Source: Acidobacteriota bacterium (GTDB lineage: Bacteria; Acidobacteriota; Terriglobia; Acidiferrales; UBA7541). Taken from it: DNA of 34,756 nt. The position numbers were made by a program, and so were the translations under genes. The stretch spans positions 1-34,756 of the forward strand of contig JAJXZD010000072.1 in NCBI GenBank assembly GCA_021780215.1, in the 5' to 3' direction. The notes under the pieces were generated by a model. The model had not been told where the DNA came from. It made no database searches and worked only from the letters and a program-made list of their open reading frames with translations. Positions 15,387 through 24,435 of this stretch are shown piece after piece; within the stretch, counting starts at the first letter, position 1; each line of letters begins with the position of its first letter.

Positions 15387-17075
15387 TCAGGGTTTCTCGC
15401 CCAGCATGGGAATCTTTATTCCCGAGCGGCGCGCGAACTCGACCGCCTCCGGGTATCCCGCGTCGGCATGCCGCGCAACGCCGATGCCGGGGTCGTTGGT
15501 GAGAACGCGCTCAATGCGCAAAGCCATCTCCGCGGTTCCGTCGGCGACGACGACCTGGCCGGCATGCTGCGCGTAGCCGATTCCCACACCGCCGCCATTG
15601 TGAATCGAGACCCAACTCGCGCCACTCGCCGTGTTGAGCAAGGCGTTGAGCAGAGGCCAGTCCGCCACGGCATCCGAGCCGTCCAGCATCCGCTCGGTCT
15701 CGCGATAGGGCGACGCCACCGAGCCGCAATCGAGATGGTCGCGGCCAATTACAATCGGAGCCTTCAATTCTCCGCGCGCCACAAGATCGTTAAGTGCCAG
15801 CCCGAAGCGGGCCCGCTCCCCGTAGCCCAGCCAACAGATGCGCGCCGGCAATCCCTGGAAACGCACCCGCTTCTGCGCCAGATCGATCCAGCGGCACAGC
15901 ATCGCGTCGTGGGGAAACAGCTCCTTCACAAGCTGGTCGGTCCGGTGAATGTCCGACGCTTCGCCGGATAGCGCCGCCCAGCGAAACGGGCCGCGCCCCT
16001 CGCAGAAGAGCGGCCGGATATAGGCTGGAACGAAGCCGGGAAAATCGTAGGCGTTCTTCACGCCCTGTTCGAAGGCGAACGTGCGGATATTGTTGCCATA
16101 GTCGAAGGTGACCGCACCCAGCTTCTGCAAGGCCAGCATGCCTTCGACGTGCACGGCGATTGATTCCAGCGCGCGGCGCCGGCGGGACTCCGGATCGGTA
16201 CGGGCGAGTTCGGCAGCCTGCTCGACACTGAGGCCCTGCGGGACGTATCCGCAGGCGGGATCATGCGCGCTCGTCTGATCGGTGAGCAGATCGGGGACCA
16301 CGCCGCGCCGCGCCAGCTCGGGAATGACGTCCGCGCAATTCCCGATCAGCCCGACCGAAGCCGCTTCGCTCTTGCGCACCGCATTCTTCAGAATGCGCAG
16401 CGCCTCGTCGAGGCTGCTGACCATCACGTCGCAGTAGCCGGTCTTGACCCGGCGCTTGATGCGCTCCGGGTCTACGTCAATTCCGAGAAAGGCGGCGCCG
16501 TGCAGCGTGGCCGCGAGCGGCTGCGCCCCGCCCATCCCTCCCATTCCGCCACTGACGATCAACTTTCCCGCCAGCCCGTTCGGGAAATGTTTTCGGCCGG
16601 CCGCGCCGAACGTCTCATAGGTGCCTTGCAGGATTCCCTGCGTACCGATATAAATCCAGCTTCCGGCGGTCATCTGGCCGTACATCATCAGGCCGGCGCG
16701 ATCGAGTTCGTCGAAATGATGCCAATCGCTCCAATGGCCGACGAGATTGGAATTGGCGATCAATACGCGCGGAGCGTATGCGTGCGTGCGAAAGATGCCG
16801 GCGGGCTTGCCGGACTGCACGAGGAGCGTCTCGTCGTTCTCCAGGGACCGCAGCGCCGCGACGATGGCGTGGAAGCATTGCCAGTTGCGCGCCGCTTTTC
16901 CCCGCCCGCCGTACACGATCAGTTCCTCGGGCTTTTCGGCGACCTCGGGATCCAGGTTGTTCATCAGCATGCGCAGGGCGGCTTCCTGCTGCCAGCCTTT
17001 GCAGGAAAGGGCTGCGCCGCGCGGCGCCCGGACGGGCTGGTAGGAAATCGTTTCGCTCCCGGAGTGCGTGGGCAT
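15387..17075 (-). CDS. hutU: Urocanate hydratase
   Basis: A 562-residue urocanase that hydrates urocanate to imidazolonepropionate using tightly bound NAD+ as an electrophile. The NAD-binding glycine run is [10 protein letters not shown] (176-185), and the conserved Cys is 414 in [10 protein letters not shown]. The [25 protein letters not shown] and [17 protein letters not shown] signatures are all present. The ATG at 17075 follows a strong GGAGGAGG ribosome site. This is the first gene of a minus-strand hut cluster (hutU, hutI, ftcD). The histidase gene hutH, which makes urocanate, is not in the window. The gene is divergent from the acyl-CoA ligase gene. Confidence 0.96.
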   Translation of the reverse strand: MPTHSGSETISYQPVRAPRGAALSCKGWQQEAALRMLMNNLDPEVAEKPEELIVYGGRGKAARNWQCFHAIVAALRSLENDETLLVQSGKPAGIFRTHAYAPRVLIANSNLVGHWSDWHHFDELDRAGLMMYGQMTAGSWIYIGTQGILQGTYETFGAAGRKHFPNGLAGKLIVSGGMGGMGGAQPLAATLHGAAFLGIDVDPERIKRRVKTGYCDVMVSSLDEALRILKNAVRKSEAASVGLIGNCADVIPELARRGVVPDLLTDQTSAHDPACGYVPQGLSVEQAAELARTDPESRRRRALESIAVHVEGMLALQKLGAVTFDYGNNIRTFAFEQGVKNAYDFPGFVPAYIRPLFCEGRGPFRWAALSGEASDIHRTDQLVKELFPHDAMLCRWIDLAQKRVRFQGLPARICWLGYGERARFGLALNDLVARGELKAPIVIGRDHLDCGSVASPYRETERMLDGSDAVADWPLLNALLNTASGASWVSIHNGGGVGIGYAQHAGQVVVADGTAEMALRIERVLTNDPGIGVARHADAGYPEAVEFARRSGIKIPMLGEKP

Positions 17076-17096
17076 GGCAACCTCCTCCGCCAGGAT

Positions 17097-17102
17097 ATTA
17101 TG
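17097..17102 (-). promoter_or_regulatory. Possible -10 element of the hut operon
   Basis: CATAAT on the minus strand (5 of 6 matches), placing the transcript start near 17090 with a 15-base leader that contains the ribosome site. The -35 region is not recognisable. Confidence 0.35.
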
Positions 17103-17141
17103 CCATCGTGGTCACTTGGCAGCGTACTCGGCCAAAGCGCG

Positions 17142-17171
17142 TTGCGCCATGCAAAGCCGATGCGCTAGAGT
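17142..17171 (+). promoter_or_regulatory. Possible promoter of the acyl-CoA ligase gene (leaderless arrangement)
   Basis: TTGCGC (17142-17147), 18-base spacer, TAGAGT (17166-17171). The -10 ends only 7 bases before the ATG at 17179, so the transcript would start at or next to the start codon. Confidence 0.38.
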
Positions 17172-17178
17172 GGCTTCG

Positions 17179-19011
17179 ATGACCCCGCAGGACCCATCCC
17201 TGCCAAAATGTTTCCTCGATGCCGTGGACCAGCACTGGAACCGGCGCGCACAGATGTATCTCCCGACGGCAGGCTCGCCGATGGGCCGCTGGCAATCCAT
17301 TTCAGCGAAGGAGATGCTTCGCCGCGTGGCCTGCCTGGCCAGGGCGTTGCGAGAATTGGGCATCCAGCCCGGAGATCGCGTCGGGCTGTTTGCGCCGAAC
17401 CGGCCGGAATGGCATATCGCGGATTTTGCGATCCTGGGCATCGGGGCGGTCACCGTGCCGGTCTATTTTCACGAATCCGCACAGCGGCTCCTCTACATCC
17501 TGAACGATTCAGGCGCTCGCGCCCTGATTACGGCGGGAGAAGCGCAGGCCCGCTTGGCGGTACAGGTCCGCGACCGCATGCCCCAGGTGGAGCAGATTAT
17601 TTCCGCGGGCGGCCCGCAGGACCTACGCGGAGAGATTTTGAGTCTCGAAGCCTTGATCGAGAGAGCAGGAGATGCGGAGATCGCCGCCTACCGCACTGGC
17701 ATTCAAAGCGTCGCCTCCAGCCAACTGGCCACAATCATTTACACCTCGGGCACCACGGGCGAGCCCAAGGGAGTGATGCTGACGCACGCCAATCTCAGTT
17801 CGAATGCGCTCGATTTCAACGTGGATTTCGATTTGTCGCCCGCCGACGTCGCCCTGTCCCTGCTGCCTCTTGCGCACGTCTACGAGCGCACCATTGATTA
17901 CGGTTATTTCTTTCATGGAGTCTCCGTGGCCTACGTTGAGCAGATGGATGCTGTGGCCCAGGCCCTGCTGAATGTCCGCCCGACGATGGTCGCGGCGGTG
18001 CCCCGCTTGTATGAAAAGATCTATGCCGGAATCATCGAGACCGGCCGGCGCGCCGGCGGGCTCCGCGAGAAACTGCTCGACTGGGCGCTTCGCGTGGCCT
18101 CGCGGGCGGCGCCCTGGCGCGTTCGTCACCAGCAAGTTTCCGCGAGCATCCGGCTGCAATGGCATCTGGCAGACTGGCTGGTCTATTCAAAAATCCGGCG
18201 GGGCGTCGGGGGACGGATTCGCGTGTTCAGCGCCGGCGGCGCGCCGCTTTCTCCGGATTTGGCCGAATTTTACTGGAGCATCCATCTACCCGTATATCAG
18301 GGCTACGGGCTAACGGAAACTTCTCCCGTCATTGCCACCAACACGCCACGCAGGAACAAGGTGGGCACCGTCGGGCGGCCCATCCGCCGCGTCCAGGTAC
18401 GCATCGCCGAGGACGGCGAGATTCTGGTAAAGGGTCCGTGCGTGATGCAGGGCTACTACCGCAAACCGGACGAGACGCGGGAGGCCTTCACACCGGACGG
18501 GTGGCTGCGCACCGGAGACATCGGGCAGCTTGACGAGGACGGCTTTCTAACCATCACCGACCGCAAGAAGGAGCTGTTAAAGACGGCGGGAGGAAAATTC
18601 GTGGCGCCCGCCCCGATTGAAAACCTGCTGAAGACCTCGCCGCTCATCACAAACGCGTTGGTCGTGGGCGACCAGCGAAAATTTGTGTCGGTCCTGATCG
18701 TCCCCAATTTAGCCAATCTCGAATCCGAAGCGCGCAAGGCAGGGCGCGAGTTTCCCACTCCGCAGCAGATGGTCTCCGATCCCTGGGTGCGCGACCGGCT
18801 GGCCGCGGAGCTGGAACGGCTCACCTCCGCGCTCGCCCAATTCGAGAAGCCCAAGCGCTTCGCCCTGTTGGAACAGGACTTCACTCAGGCAAACGGACAG
18901 CTGACCTACACGATGAAGCTGAAGCGGCGCGTGATCGAGGAGCATTACCGCGACGTGATCGAACGGCTGTACGCAGACGTCGAGGAGCCCCGCCCCGGGC
19001 GCGTCCCCTGA
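17179..19011 (+). CDS. Long-chain fatty acid-CoA ligase (AMP-forming)
   Basis: A 610-residue adenylate-forming enzyme of the long-chain acyl-CoA synthetase (FadD/FAA) group. The P-loop is YTSGTTGEPKG (188-198). The A5 motif is YGLTET (376-381), the A7 motif GWLRTGD (441-447), and DRKKELLKTAGGK (461-473) is typical of long-chain ligases. A C-terminal Lys/Arg cluster follows LTYTMKLKR. It activates fatty acids to acyl-CoA through acyl-AMP, supplying the beta-oxidation enzymes encoded further along the window. The frame is open upstream to 17068 and across the hutU start, but the ATG at 17179 matches the family N-terminus. It has no clear ribosome site and may be read from a leaderless transcript. 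Confidence 0.9.
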   Translation: MTPQDPSLPKCFLDAVDQHWNRRAQMYLPTAGSPMGRWQSISAKEMLRRVACLARALRELGIQPGDRVGLFAPNRPEWHIADFAILGIGAVTVPVYFHESAQRLLYILNDSGARALITAGEAQARLAVQVRDRMPQVEQIISAGGPQDLRGEILSLEALIERAGDAEIAAYRTGIQSVASSQLATIIYTSGTTGEPKGVMLTHANLSSNALDFNVDFDLSPADVALSLLPLAHVYERTIDYGYFFHGVSVAYVEQMDAVAQALLNVRPTMVAAVPRLYEKIYAGIIETGRRAGGLREKLLDWALRVASRAAPWRVRHQQVSASIRLQWHLADWLVYSKIRRGVGGRIRVFSAGGAPLSPDLAEFYWSIHLPVYQGYGLTETSPVIATNTPRRNKVGTVGRPIRRVQVRIAEDGEILVKGPCVMQGYYRKPDETREAFTPDGWLRTGDIGQLDEDGFLTITDRKKELLKTAGGKFVAPAPIENLLKTSPLITNALVVGDQRKFVSVLIVPNLANLESEARKAGREFPTPQQMVSDPWVRDRLAAELERLTSALAQFEKPKRFALLEQDFTQANGQLTYTMKLKRRVIEEHYRDVIERLYADVEEPRPGRVP

Positions 19012-19024
19012 CCGCGAGAGCGCC

Positions 19025-19038
19025 CGAAGGCCTCTTCG
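19025..19038. terminator. Small hairpin between convergent genes
   Basis: CGAAG-GCCT-CTTCG, a 5-base stem with a 4-base loop, lies in the 33-base gap between the acyl-CoA ligase and PQQ dehydrogenase stops. There is no T-run, so a role in termination is only suggested. Confidence 0.25.
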
Positions 19039-19044
19039 CCCAGG

Positions 19045-21000
19045 CTATGGCAGGGCGTACACCACAAGTCCTTGGCCATCTCCCGAACCTCCGCCGGCCG
19101 CCACTATGGCCACGTACTGCTTTCCGTTCTTGCCCTCGTAGGTCATCGGGACGGCAGTGGCAGTGTAGTTGAGCTTCGCGGACCATAGTTTCTTTCCGGT
19201 CTGCGAGTCGAAGGCCCGAAAACGGTTGTCATTGGTAGCGCCAATGAACACCAGCCCGCCAGCCGTGGCAATCGGACCGGCAAACGCGCCCGGCCGGCCG
19301 GTATTCTGCTTTTCCTTTGGCAAGCCTTCGGTGATACCGAGCGGGACCTGCCAGGCAATCTCCCCGGTGTTGGCGTTCACGGCGACGAGCCGTTCCCACG
19401 GCGGTTTCTGGCAGGGCCAGCTTCCGATGGGCTTTCCGTTCGCGTCCTTGGCGATGGCCGTGAAATTAGCGTACTGGCCCGGAAATTCTGGCGTGCTGCC
19501 GCGATCGTACGGGAGCAGACTGCCCGGTGACGCTGGATTATACTTGGGATTTTTTGCGATCCAGCCGAGCGCGCCCTGGTCCTGGGTGTTCACGAAAACA
19601 TAGCCGAGGGTCGGGTCGGAGGCCGTCCCGCCCCAGTTCGCTCCGCCGGTCGCTCCGGGAAATACCAGAGAAATTTTCAGCGGCGTCCCTTCGGCATGGT
19701 AGAGCCATGGCGTGAACTCGCCGGCATTGTAAAAGCCGCCGCCCTTGCTCCACAGGTCCCGGCAGGCCTGGGCGTGCTGCGGGGTGGTGTCGTCAGCGGT
19801 GACCATGTCGTTCAGCGTAAAGCCGACGCGCGCCAGCGGAGGCGGCTTCAGCGGGAAGGGCTGCGTAGGCGAATATTGCTCGCCCGGAACATTTCCCTTG
19901 GGGACCGGACGCTCTTCGACGCCGAAGACGGGCTTTCCCGTTACGCGATTGAGAATGAACATGTACGCGGACTTTCCCATCTGCACGACCACGGGCACTT
20001 TCCTGCCATTCTGCTCGATGTCAATCAAAGCCGGCTCGGGAGGCAGATCGAAATCCCACAGCTCATGATGCACGGTCTGGAAGTACCATTTCAGCTTCCC
20101 CGTCGCCACGTCCACCGCCACGAGTGAATTGGAGAACAGATTGTCGCCGGGACGGTCTCCGCCGTAGTAATTCGCCGCCGGACCGCCAATGGGCATGTAG
20201 AGAATGCCGCGCTTCTCGTCCACACTCATGGTGATGGACCAGACGTTCGTGCCGCCGCGGCCCTTCCAGCTGTCGTCGCCCCAGCTATTGTTGCCTGTCT
20301 CGCCGGGCTGCGGAATGGTATGGAACTCCCACAGGCGCTTGCCGGTGCGGGCGTCAAAGGCGCGGGAATTTCCCGGGATACCTTTGCCCACTTCGTCCTG
20401 CGGATGCAGATTGCGCTCGCCCGGCCCGTAAACGTTGGCTCCCAGAATGATGATGTCCTTGTAGATGGTGGGGACCTCGGCAAACGGGACGTGTAGCGTC
20501 ACTTCTCCGTTCGTGCCAAAGCCCGGATCAAGCTGGCCCGTGCGGGCATTGAGCGCCACCAGTTTGTGGAGGCTGGTAAAGAAAATGCGCGGAGGATTTC
20601 GGCGGTCACCCGGCCAGTAGGCCACGCCCCGCTGCGAGACCAGTCCGGTCTGCACCTGATAGCGCCATATCTCCTTGCCGTTTTCGGGGTCGAGCGCCAC
20701 AACCCGGTTTCCCGCCGCAAGGTACATGACGCCGTGGACGACAATCGGAGTTACTTCGTTGAACGCACCAGCCGACGGCCCCTCGCCGCCCGGCCGCATC
20801 GGATAGGTCCAGGCCACCGCAAGATTCGAAACGTTCCCCGTGTTGATCTGCTTCAGCGGTGAAAACCGCGTCGAAGCCAGATCACGGCTGTACATGGGCC
20901 AGTCGGCAGCTTGGCTCGCTGCCTGAGGCCGGGCTGGCGTTGCCACTATTGCCACGAACAGAAATAAGGCTGCAATTCTCAATGATCGCATGGGACCCAT
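19045..21000 (-). CDS. PQQ-dependent (quinoprotein) dehydrogenase, exported
   Basis: A 651-residue protein with a signal peptide (MRSLRIAALFLF core, cleavage near RPQA) and an eight-bladed PQQ-type beta-propeller. It starts with DWPMYSRDLASTRFSPL and carries repeated blade motifs such as VALDPENGKEIWRYQ, VAVDVATGKLKWYFQ, VAVNANTGEIAWQVPLG and AFDSQTGKKLWSAKL. This matches membrane-type glucose dehydrogenase-like quinoproteins without their N-terminal membrane segments. No CxxCH haem site is present, so it is not a quinohaemoprotein. It should oxidise a sugar or alcohol in the periplasm using PQQ and pass electrons to quinone or a cytochrome. The true substrate is unknown. The ATG at 21000 is preferred over the long upstream extension because the signal peptide and a GGAGG site lie there. 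ATG 20991 is also possible. Confidence 0.88.
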   Translation of the reverse strand: MGPMRSLRIAALFLFVAIVATPARPQAASQAADWPMYSRDLASTRFSPLKQINTGNVSNLAVAWTYPMRPGGEGPSAGAFNEVTPIVVHGVMYLAAGNRVVALDPENGKEIWRYQVQTGLVSQRGVAYWPGDRRNPPRIFFTSLHKLVALNARTGQLDPGFGTNGEVTLHVPFAEVPTIYKDIIILGANVYGPGERNLHPQDEVGKGIPGNSRAFDARTGKRLWEFHTIPQPGETGNNSWGDDSWKGRGGTNVWSITMSVDEKRGILYMPIGGPAANYYGGDRPGDNLFSNSLVAVDVATGKLKWYFQTVHHELWDFDLPPEPALIDIEQNGRKVPVVVQMGKSAYMFILNRVTGKPVFGVEERPVPKGNVPGEQYSPTQPFPLKPPPLARVGFTLNDMVTADDTTPQHAQACRDLWSKGGGFYNAGEFTPWLYHAEGTPLKISLVFPGATGGANWGGTASDPTLGYVFVNTQDQGALGWIAKNPKYNPASPGSLLPYDRGSTPEFPGQYANFTAIAKDANGKPIGSWPCQKPPWERLVAVNANTGEIAWQVPLGITEGLPKEKQNTGRPGAFAGPIATAGGLVFIGATNDNRFRAFDSQTGKKLWSAKLNYTATAVPMTYEGKNGKQYVAIVAAGGGSGDGQGLVVYALP

Positions 21001-21001
21001 C

Positions 21002-21015
21002 GGAGGAAATCCTCC
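21002..21015 (-). promoter_or_regulatory. Hairpin covering the ribosome site of the PQQ dehydrogenase gene
   Basis: On the mRNA GGAGG pairs with CCTCC around a four-base loop directly before the start codon, so the Shine-Dalgarno itself is one arm of the stem. This could limit translation initiation. Confidence 0.4.
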
Positions 21016-21083
21016 CGCTTTCAAGCATGAAATCGTCAATCTCCGCCACCGCAGGCCGGCACAGCGAAGCGCAAGCCCCCGGA

Positions 21084-21111
21084 AGTATATATTGGAATGC
21101 ATCCGGCGCAA
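21084..21111 (-). promoter_or_regulatory. Possible promoter of the PQQ dehydrogenase gene
   Basis: On the minus strand TTGCGC (21111-21106), 16-base spacer, TATACT (21089-21084, 5 of 6 matches). The leader would be about 75 bases and include the ribosome-site hairpin. Confidence 0.42.
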
Positions 21112-21228
21112 TGTGCGGATGCTGGCAAACTTCACAATAGAAGGCGGGCCATCCCCGTGTAGTGCGACCGTCGAGTCTGCCATGCCGCGAGGATGGTATT
21201 CTCCTTTATCTCAAATTGGAGCGAAGCC

Positions 21229-22011
21229 ATGTTGCTTGATGGGCAGGTTGCCATTGTGACCGGGGGCGGGCGCGGGATCGGGCGGGCCATCGCGCGAAAG
21301 TTTGCGGCCGAGGGCGCGGCTGTGGCGCTGGCCGCACGAAGCGACAATGAACTGCGAGAAGCCGTCGCGGAGATTCGCAATGCGGGAGGAAGGGCCGTCG
21401 CCGTTCCCGCCGACCTCGCCCGCGAAACCGATTGCGACAAGATCGTTAAGGCGGCCCGCGACGCCTTCGGCGCCATTCACATCCTGGTGAACAATGCCGG
21501 CATCTACGGGCCCGTGCGAATGATCGAAGCCATCGCCCCGCGAGATTGGGACGAAGTCCTGGCGATCAATCTGCGCGCCCCCTACCTGTTGTGCCGGCTG
21601 GTCCTTCCGGAGATGTACCAGCGCAAGTCAGGCTCGATCCTCAACATCAGCAGCGTGGCGGCGAAAGCGGCTTTTCCGATGAACGGGCCGTATACCGCAT
21701 CCAAGGCTGGGCTGCTCGGCCTGACCCGCACGCTCGCCGCCGAGGCTGCCCCAGCCGGGGTGCGCGTCAACGCCATCTGCCCGGGCCCGGTGACGGAAAC
21801 CAGAATGTCGCAGGAGTTGACGCGCGCCTTCGCGGACTATTTTCACTCGGCAGGAGACGAAGTGCTGAATCGCATGCTGGAGAACATACTCCAGCGCCGG
21901 CCGCAGACGGCCGAAGAGGTAGCCTCAGCCGCATTGTTTCTGGCTTCGGACCAGGCCAGCGCGATTACTGGGCAGACTCTGAATGTGGATGGCGGAATGG
22001 CTTTTTGCTGA
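21229..22011 (+). CDS. Short-chain dehydrogenase/reductase (FabG-like)
   Basis: A 260-residue classical SDR. The cofactor site is TGGGRGIG (11-18), the structural motif NNAG is at 88-91, and the catalytic residues are Ser142, Tyr155 and Lys159 in PYTASK. AARS after the second strand (about 35-38) is compatible with NADP(H). The C-terminal GQTLNVDGGM is typical of 3-oxoacyl-ACP reductase-like members. The substrate is not set by the sequence; a 3-oxoacyl or sugar ketone is plausible given the lipid genes around it. The ATG at 21229 follows GGAG 8 bases upstream. Its 3' end overlaps the convergent membrane-protein gene by 47 bases. Confidence 0.9.
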   Translation: MLLDGQVAIVTGGGRGIGRAIARKFAAEGAAVALAARSDNELREAVAEIRNAGGRAVAVPADLARETDCDKIVKAARDAFGAIHILVNNAGIYGPVRMIEAIAPRDWDEVLAINLRAPYLLCRLVLPEMYQRKSGSILNISSVAAKAAFPMNGPYTASKAGLLGLTRTLAAEAAPAGVRVNAICPGPVTETRMSQELTRAFADYFHSAGDEVLNRMLENILQRRPQTAEEVASAALFLASDQASAITGQTLNVDGGMAFC

Positions 22012-22306
22012 TCTCGATAGCAAAAGCGTAGGTCAGCCGGGCCAAATGGGCAATCACCCGGGCCGCCCCCTCCGCCCAATCCAATCCGCGCTCGCCGATG
22101 AGCCCCACCACGTAGGAAACACCGGTCAGGAGAGCTAGCACCGCAAACCCAAGCCCAAAAAGGACTTCCGCCGCCAGTAGCTCCCGAACGAAGTAGATTT
22201 GCAAGATGAAGAAGATTGCCAGGATCCAAAAGAGGCGTTTACGAACTTTCGGCTTTCCCAAAATGCGGCCTGCCGACGCTTTCACCCAATGCCACACGGT
22301 CGTCAT
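21965..22306 (-). CDS. Small membrane protein of unknown function
   Basis: A 113-residue protein with a basic amphipathic N-terminus (about 1-25), two hydrophobic helices (about 26-45 and 47-70) separated by a short charged turn, and a C-terminal basic tail. It should sit in the inner membrane. I do not recognise the family. The ATG at 22306 has only a weak GAGAG upstream. The 3' end overlaps the SDR gene tail-to-tail by 47 bases. It has no visible link in function to its neighbours. The gene is plausible from its consistent membrane topology, but short. Confidence 0.6.
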   Translation of the reverse strand: MTTVWHWVKASAGRILGKPKVRKRLFWILAIFFILQIYFVRELLAAEVLFGLGFAVLALLTGVSYVVGLIGERGLDWAEGAARVIAHLARLTYAFAIEISKKPFRHPHSESAQ

Positions 22307-22414
22307 GTAAAAGTTTTCTCTCCCAATCGATACGATGCACGAGGGAGTCCAAAGGGATCAGGAGATAACTTCTTGAAATGCAGGGATATTGAAAAAGAGG
22401 TGTTCTCAGGATAT

Positions 22415-22498
22415 GGAAATCTATTTCCGTAAGGAAAGAAGTTTTCCGGTCGCTGACCCGTTTCAATCCGGGCCGCCAGGTGCGACATTATTTGTCGC
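22415..22498. repeat. Two small hairpins in an AT-richer gap
   Basis: GGAAA-TCTA-TTTCC (22415-22428) and GCGACA-TTATT-TGTCGC (22482-22498) are perfect inverted repeats in the 242-base gap between the small membrane protein and fadE. The gap is visibly richer in A and T than its surroundings. No gene was found in it. Confidence 0.4.
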
Positions 22499-22511
22499 TG
22501 GAGAGCAAAGG

Positions 22512-22529
22512 GGCGAAAGGGCTTTCGCC
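22512..22529 (-). terminator. Hairpin downstream of the acyl-CoA dehydrogenase gene
   Basis: GGCGAAAG and CTTTCGCC form an 8-base perfect stem starting 20 bases after the fadE stop on the minus strand. It is followed by CCTTTGC rather than a clean T-run, so it may terminate only partly or protect the mRNA end. Confidence 0.42.
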
Positions 22530-22548
22530 TGAAATGATCTCCCGGTGT

Positions 22549-24339
22549 TTACCGACCATCAAACGGATAACGGTCCTGCGCGAGCACGGCGTCCGCTACG
22601 CGCCGGCGAAACGCGATGGTATCAACGGGAGCATGTTTCGCCAGGCGCCGAAGGGCTGCAAGCAATGTTGTGCGCGTGTCGCCATCCGCGATGGCCACGA
22701 GGGCTGTGCGCGCTTCCTTTTCCTGGCGGTCCATCGCATCGTAGATGAAGGCGCGCGCGGCAAGGGCCATCTGCTCTGCTACCGGGCTGTTCGCTGCGGC
22801 GGCCTTCTTGGCGCGGCCGAGCGCTGATTCCATCGCGTACACCTCGATCACAATATTGGCGAGCGCGGCAACGATTTCCTGCTGTTGCGTGAGCTGATCG
22901 CGAAATTTTTCAACCGCCGCTCCCGCGGCCAGCAAGAATATCTTCTTCGCCCGCCCAAGAGAGCGCTCCTCTTCGCCAAACGGGGCCGAGTCAGGCTCCT
23001 CGAGCGAGGGCGCCTCCAACAACTCCTCTCGCAATTTCATCGCCGCGGGAATCAGCGGCAGGATTCCTCCCGTGGCCCTCTTCATCAGCATCTGGATGAT
23101 CACCAGGCGATTGATTTCATTGGTGCCCTCGAATATGCGGTTGATGCGGCTGTCGCGGTACAGGCGTGCGACCGGATAGTCCTCATGGAATCCGTAACCG
23201 CCGAAAATCTGCACGCTCTCATCCACACAGTAATTGAGTGTTTCACTGCCGAACACCTTGCTGATCGAGCTTTCGATGGCGTATTCCTCGAGCACCTGCA
23301 TAGCCCGTTGAATCTTGTCGGTGCCCGCCTCCGGGACCATTCCTTCGATCATCCCAGCGGTGCGGAAAATCATGGATTCGAGCGCATAGGTGCGGATGGC
23401 CATCTCCCCGAGCTTGGCCTTAATCTGGCCGAATTCGCACAGCGGCTTGCCGAACGCGGAGCGTTCCTTCGCGTATTTCGAGGCAATAGCCAAAACCTGC
23501 TTGGACGTCCCCGAGCAACTGGCGCCCAGAGAGAATCGCCCGGCATTCAGCGTGTTGAAGGCGACGATATGTCCGCGCCCGACCTCGTAGAGCAGGTTTT
23601 CCCGCGGCACCATGGCGTTCTCAAGGAACAGAGGAACCGTCGAGCTGCCGCGAATGCCCATTTTGTTCTCCTCGGCGCCGTGGGAGAAGCCGGGAGTCCC
23701 GCGCTCGATGATGAACGCGGAGAATTTTTCTCCGTCCACCTTGGCGAATACCGTGTAAATGTCGGAATATCCGCCGCTGGTGATCCACATCTTCTGGCCG
23801 TTGAGGATCCAGTGCTTGCCATCCGGCGAAAGCACCGCCCGGGTCCGCGCCGCCAGAGCGTCCGATCCGGCCTGCGGCTCGGAGAGAGCGTAGCAGGCCA
23901 GCCATTCCCCACTAGCCATGCGCGGCAGGTACTTTTTCTTCTGCTCTTCGGTGCCGAAATAAACGATCGGGATCGCCCCAATGCCCGTGTGCGCGCCAAA
24001 GGCCACCGCAAAGGAAGCATAGGCGCCGAGCTTCTCGGAAAGAACCGCCATCGAAATCTTTTCGAGCGCCGCGCCGCCGTACTCTTCAGGAATGGCGACG
24101 CCCAGCAGCCCGATCTCCCCGGTTTTCCTCACCAGTTGCGGCATCAGGCCTTCCTTGTGCCGCTCGAGATCGGGAATATGTGGGACGACTTCCTTGGCGA
24201 TGAACTCCTCGACGGTGCGCCCGAGCAGACGCTGGTCGTCGGTGAGATCGGCGGGAGTGAAGATGTTCTCGAAAGGCGTCGAAGAGATCAGAAAAGCTCC
24301 GCCGCGGTTCACTGCCTGCGCAGCCGGTGTCGTGCCCAT
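22549..24339 (-). CDS. fadE: Acyl-CoA dehydrogenase with C-terminal extension
   Basis: A 596-residue flavoprotein of the very-long-chain/FadE type that introduces the 2,3 double bond into acyl-CoA, the first oxidation of beta-oxidation. The signature YALSEPQAGSD is at 150-160, the FAD segment WITSGGYSDIY follows, and the catalytic base is Glu404 in RIFEGTNEINR. About 190 residues follow the core, with the helical arrangement of ACAD9/VLCAD and Bacillus FadE. The ATG has AGGAGG close upstream. It follows the thiolase gene on the same strand with a gap of 96 bases, so the two are likely co-transcribed. The function is firm and the chain-length preference is inferred. Confidence 0.92.
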   Translation of the reverse strand: MGTTPAAQAVNRGGAFLISSTPFENIFTPADLTDDQRLLGRTVEEFIAKEVVPHIPDLERHKEGLMPQLVRKTGEIGLLGVAIPEEYGGAALEKISMAVLSEKLGAYASFAVAFGAHTGIGAIPIVYFGTEEQKKKYLPRMASGEWLACYALSEPQAGSDALAARTRAVLSPDGKHWILNGQKMWITSGGYSDIYTVFAKVDGEKFSAFIIERGTPGFSHGAEENKMGIRGSSTVPLFLENAMVPRENLLYEVGRGHIVAFNTLNAGRFSLGASCSGTSKQVLAIASKYAKERSAFGKPLCEFGQIKAKLGEMAIRTYALESMIFRTAGMIEGMVPEAGTDKIQRAMQVLEEYAIESSISKVFGSETLNYCVDESVQIFGGYGFHEDYPVARLYRDSRINRIFEGTNEINRLVIIQMLMKRATGGILPLIPAAMKLREELLEAPSLEEPDSAPFGEEERSLGRAKKIFLLAAGAAVEKFRDQLTQQQEIVAALANIVIEVYAMESALGRAKKAAAANSPVAEQMALAARAFIYDAMDRQEKEARTALVAIADGDTRTTLLAALRRLAKHAPVDTIAFRRRVADAVLAQDRYPFDGR

Positions 24340-24435
24340 GCTGGGTTTCCTCCTAACCGCAAGGGAAAAGGCGATCCCCCGCGCGGTCGCGATGCTTCGG
24401 CGGTATGCCCTGCCGCGGTGCCTTTCGGCAAAACT

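Noticed and set aside
13542-15971. 809-codon open frame on the plus strand across ftcD, hutI and hutU
   Set aside because: It is antisense to three well-recognised genes, has no family resemblance, and arises from high GC with strong third-position bias.
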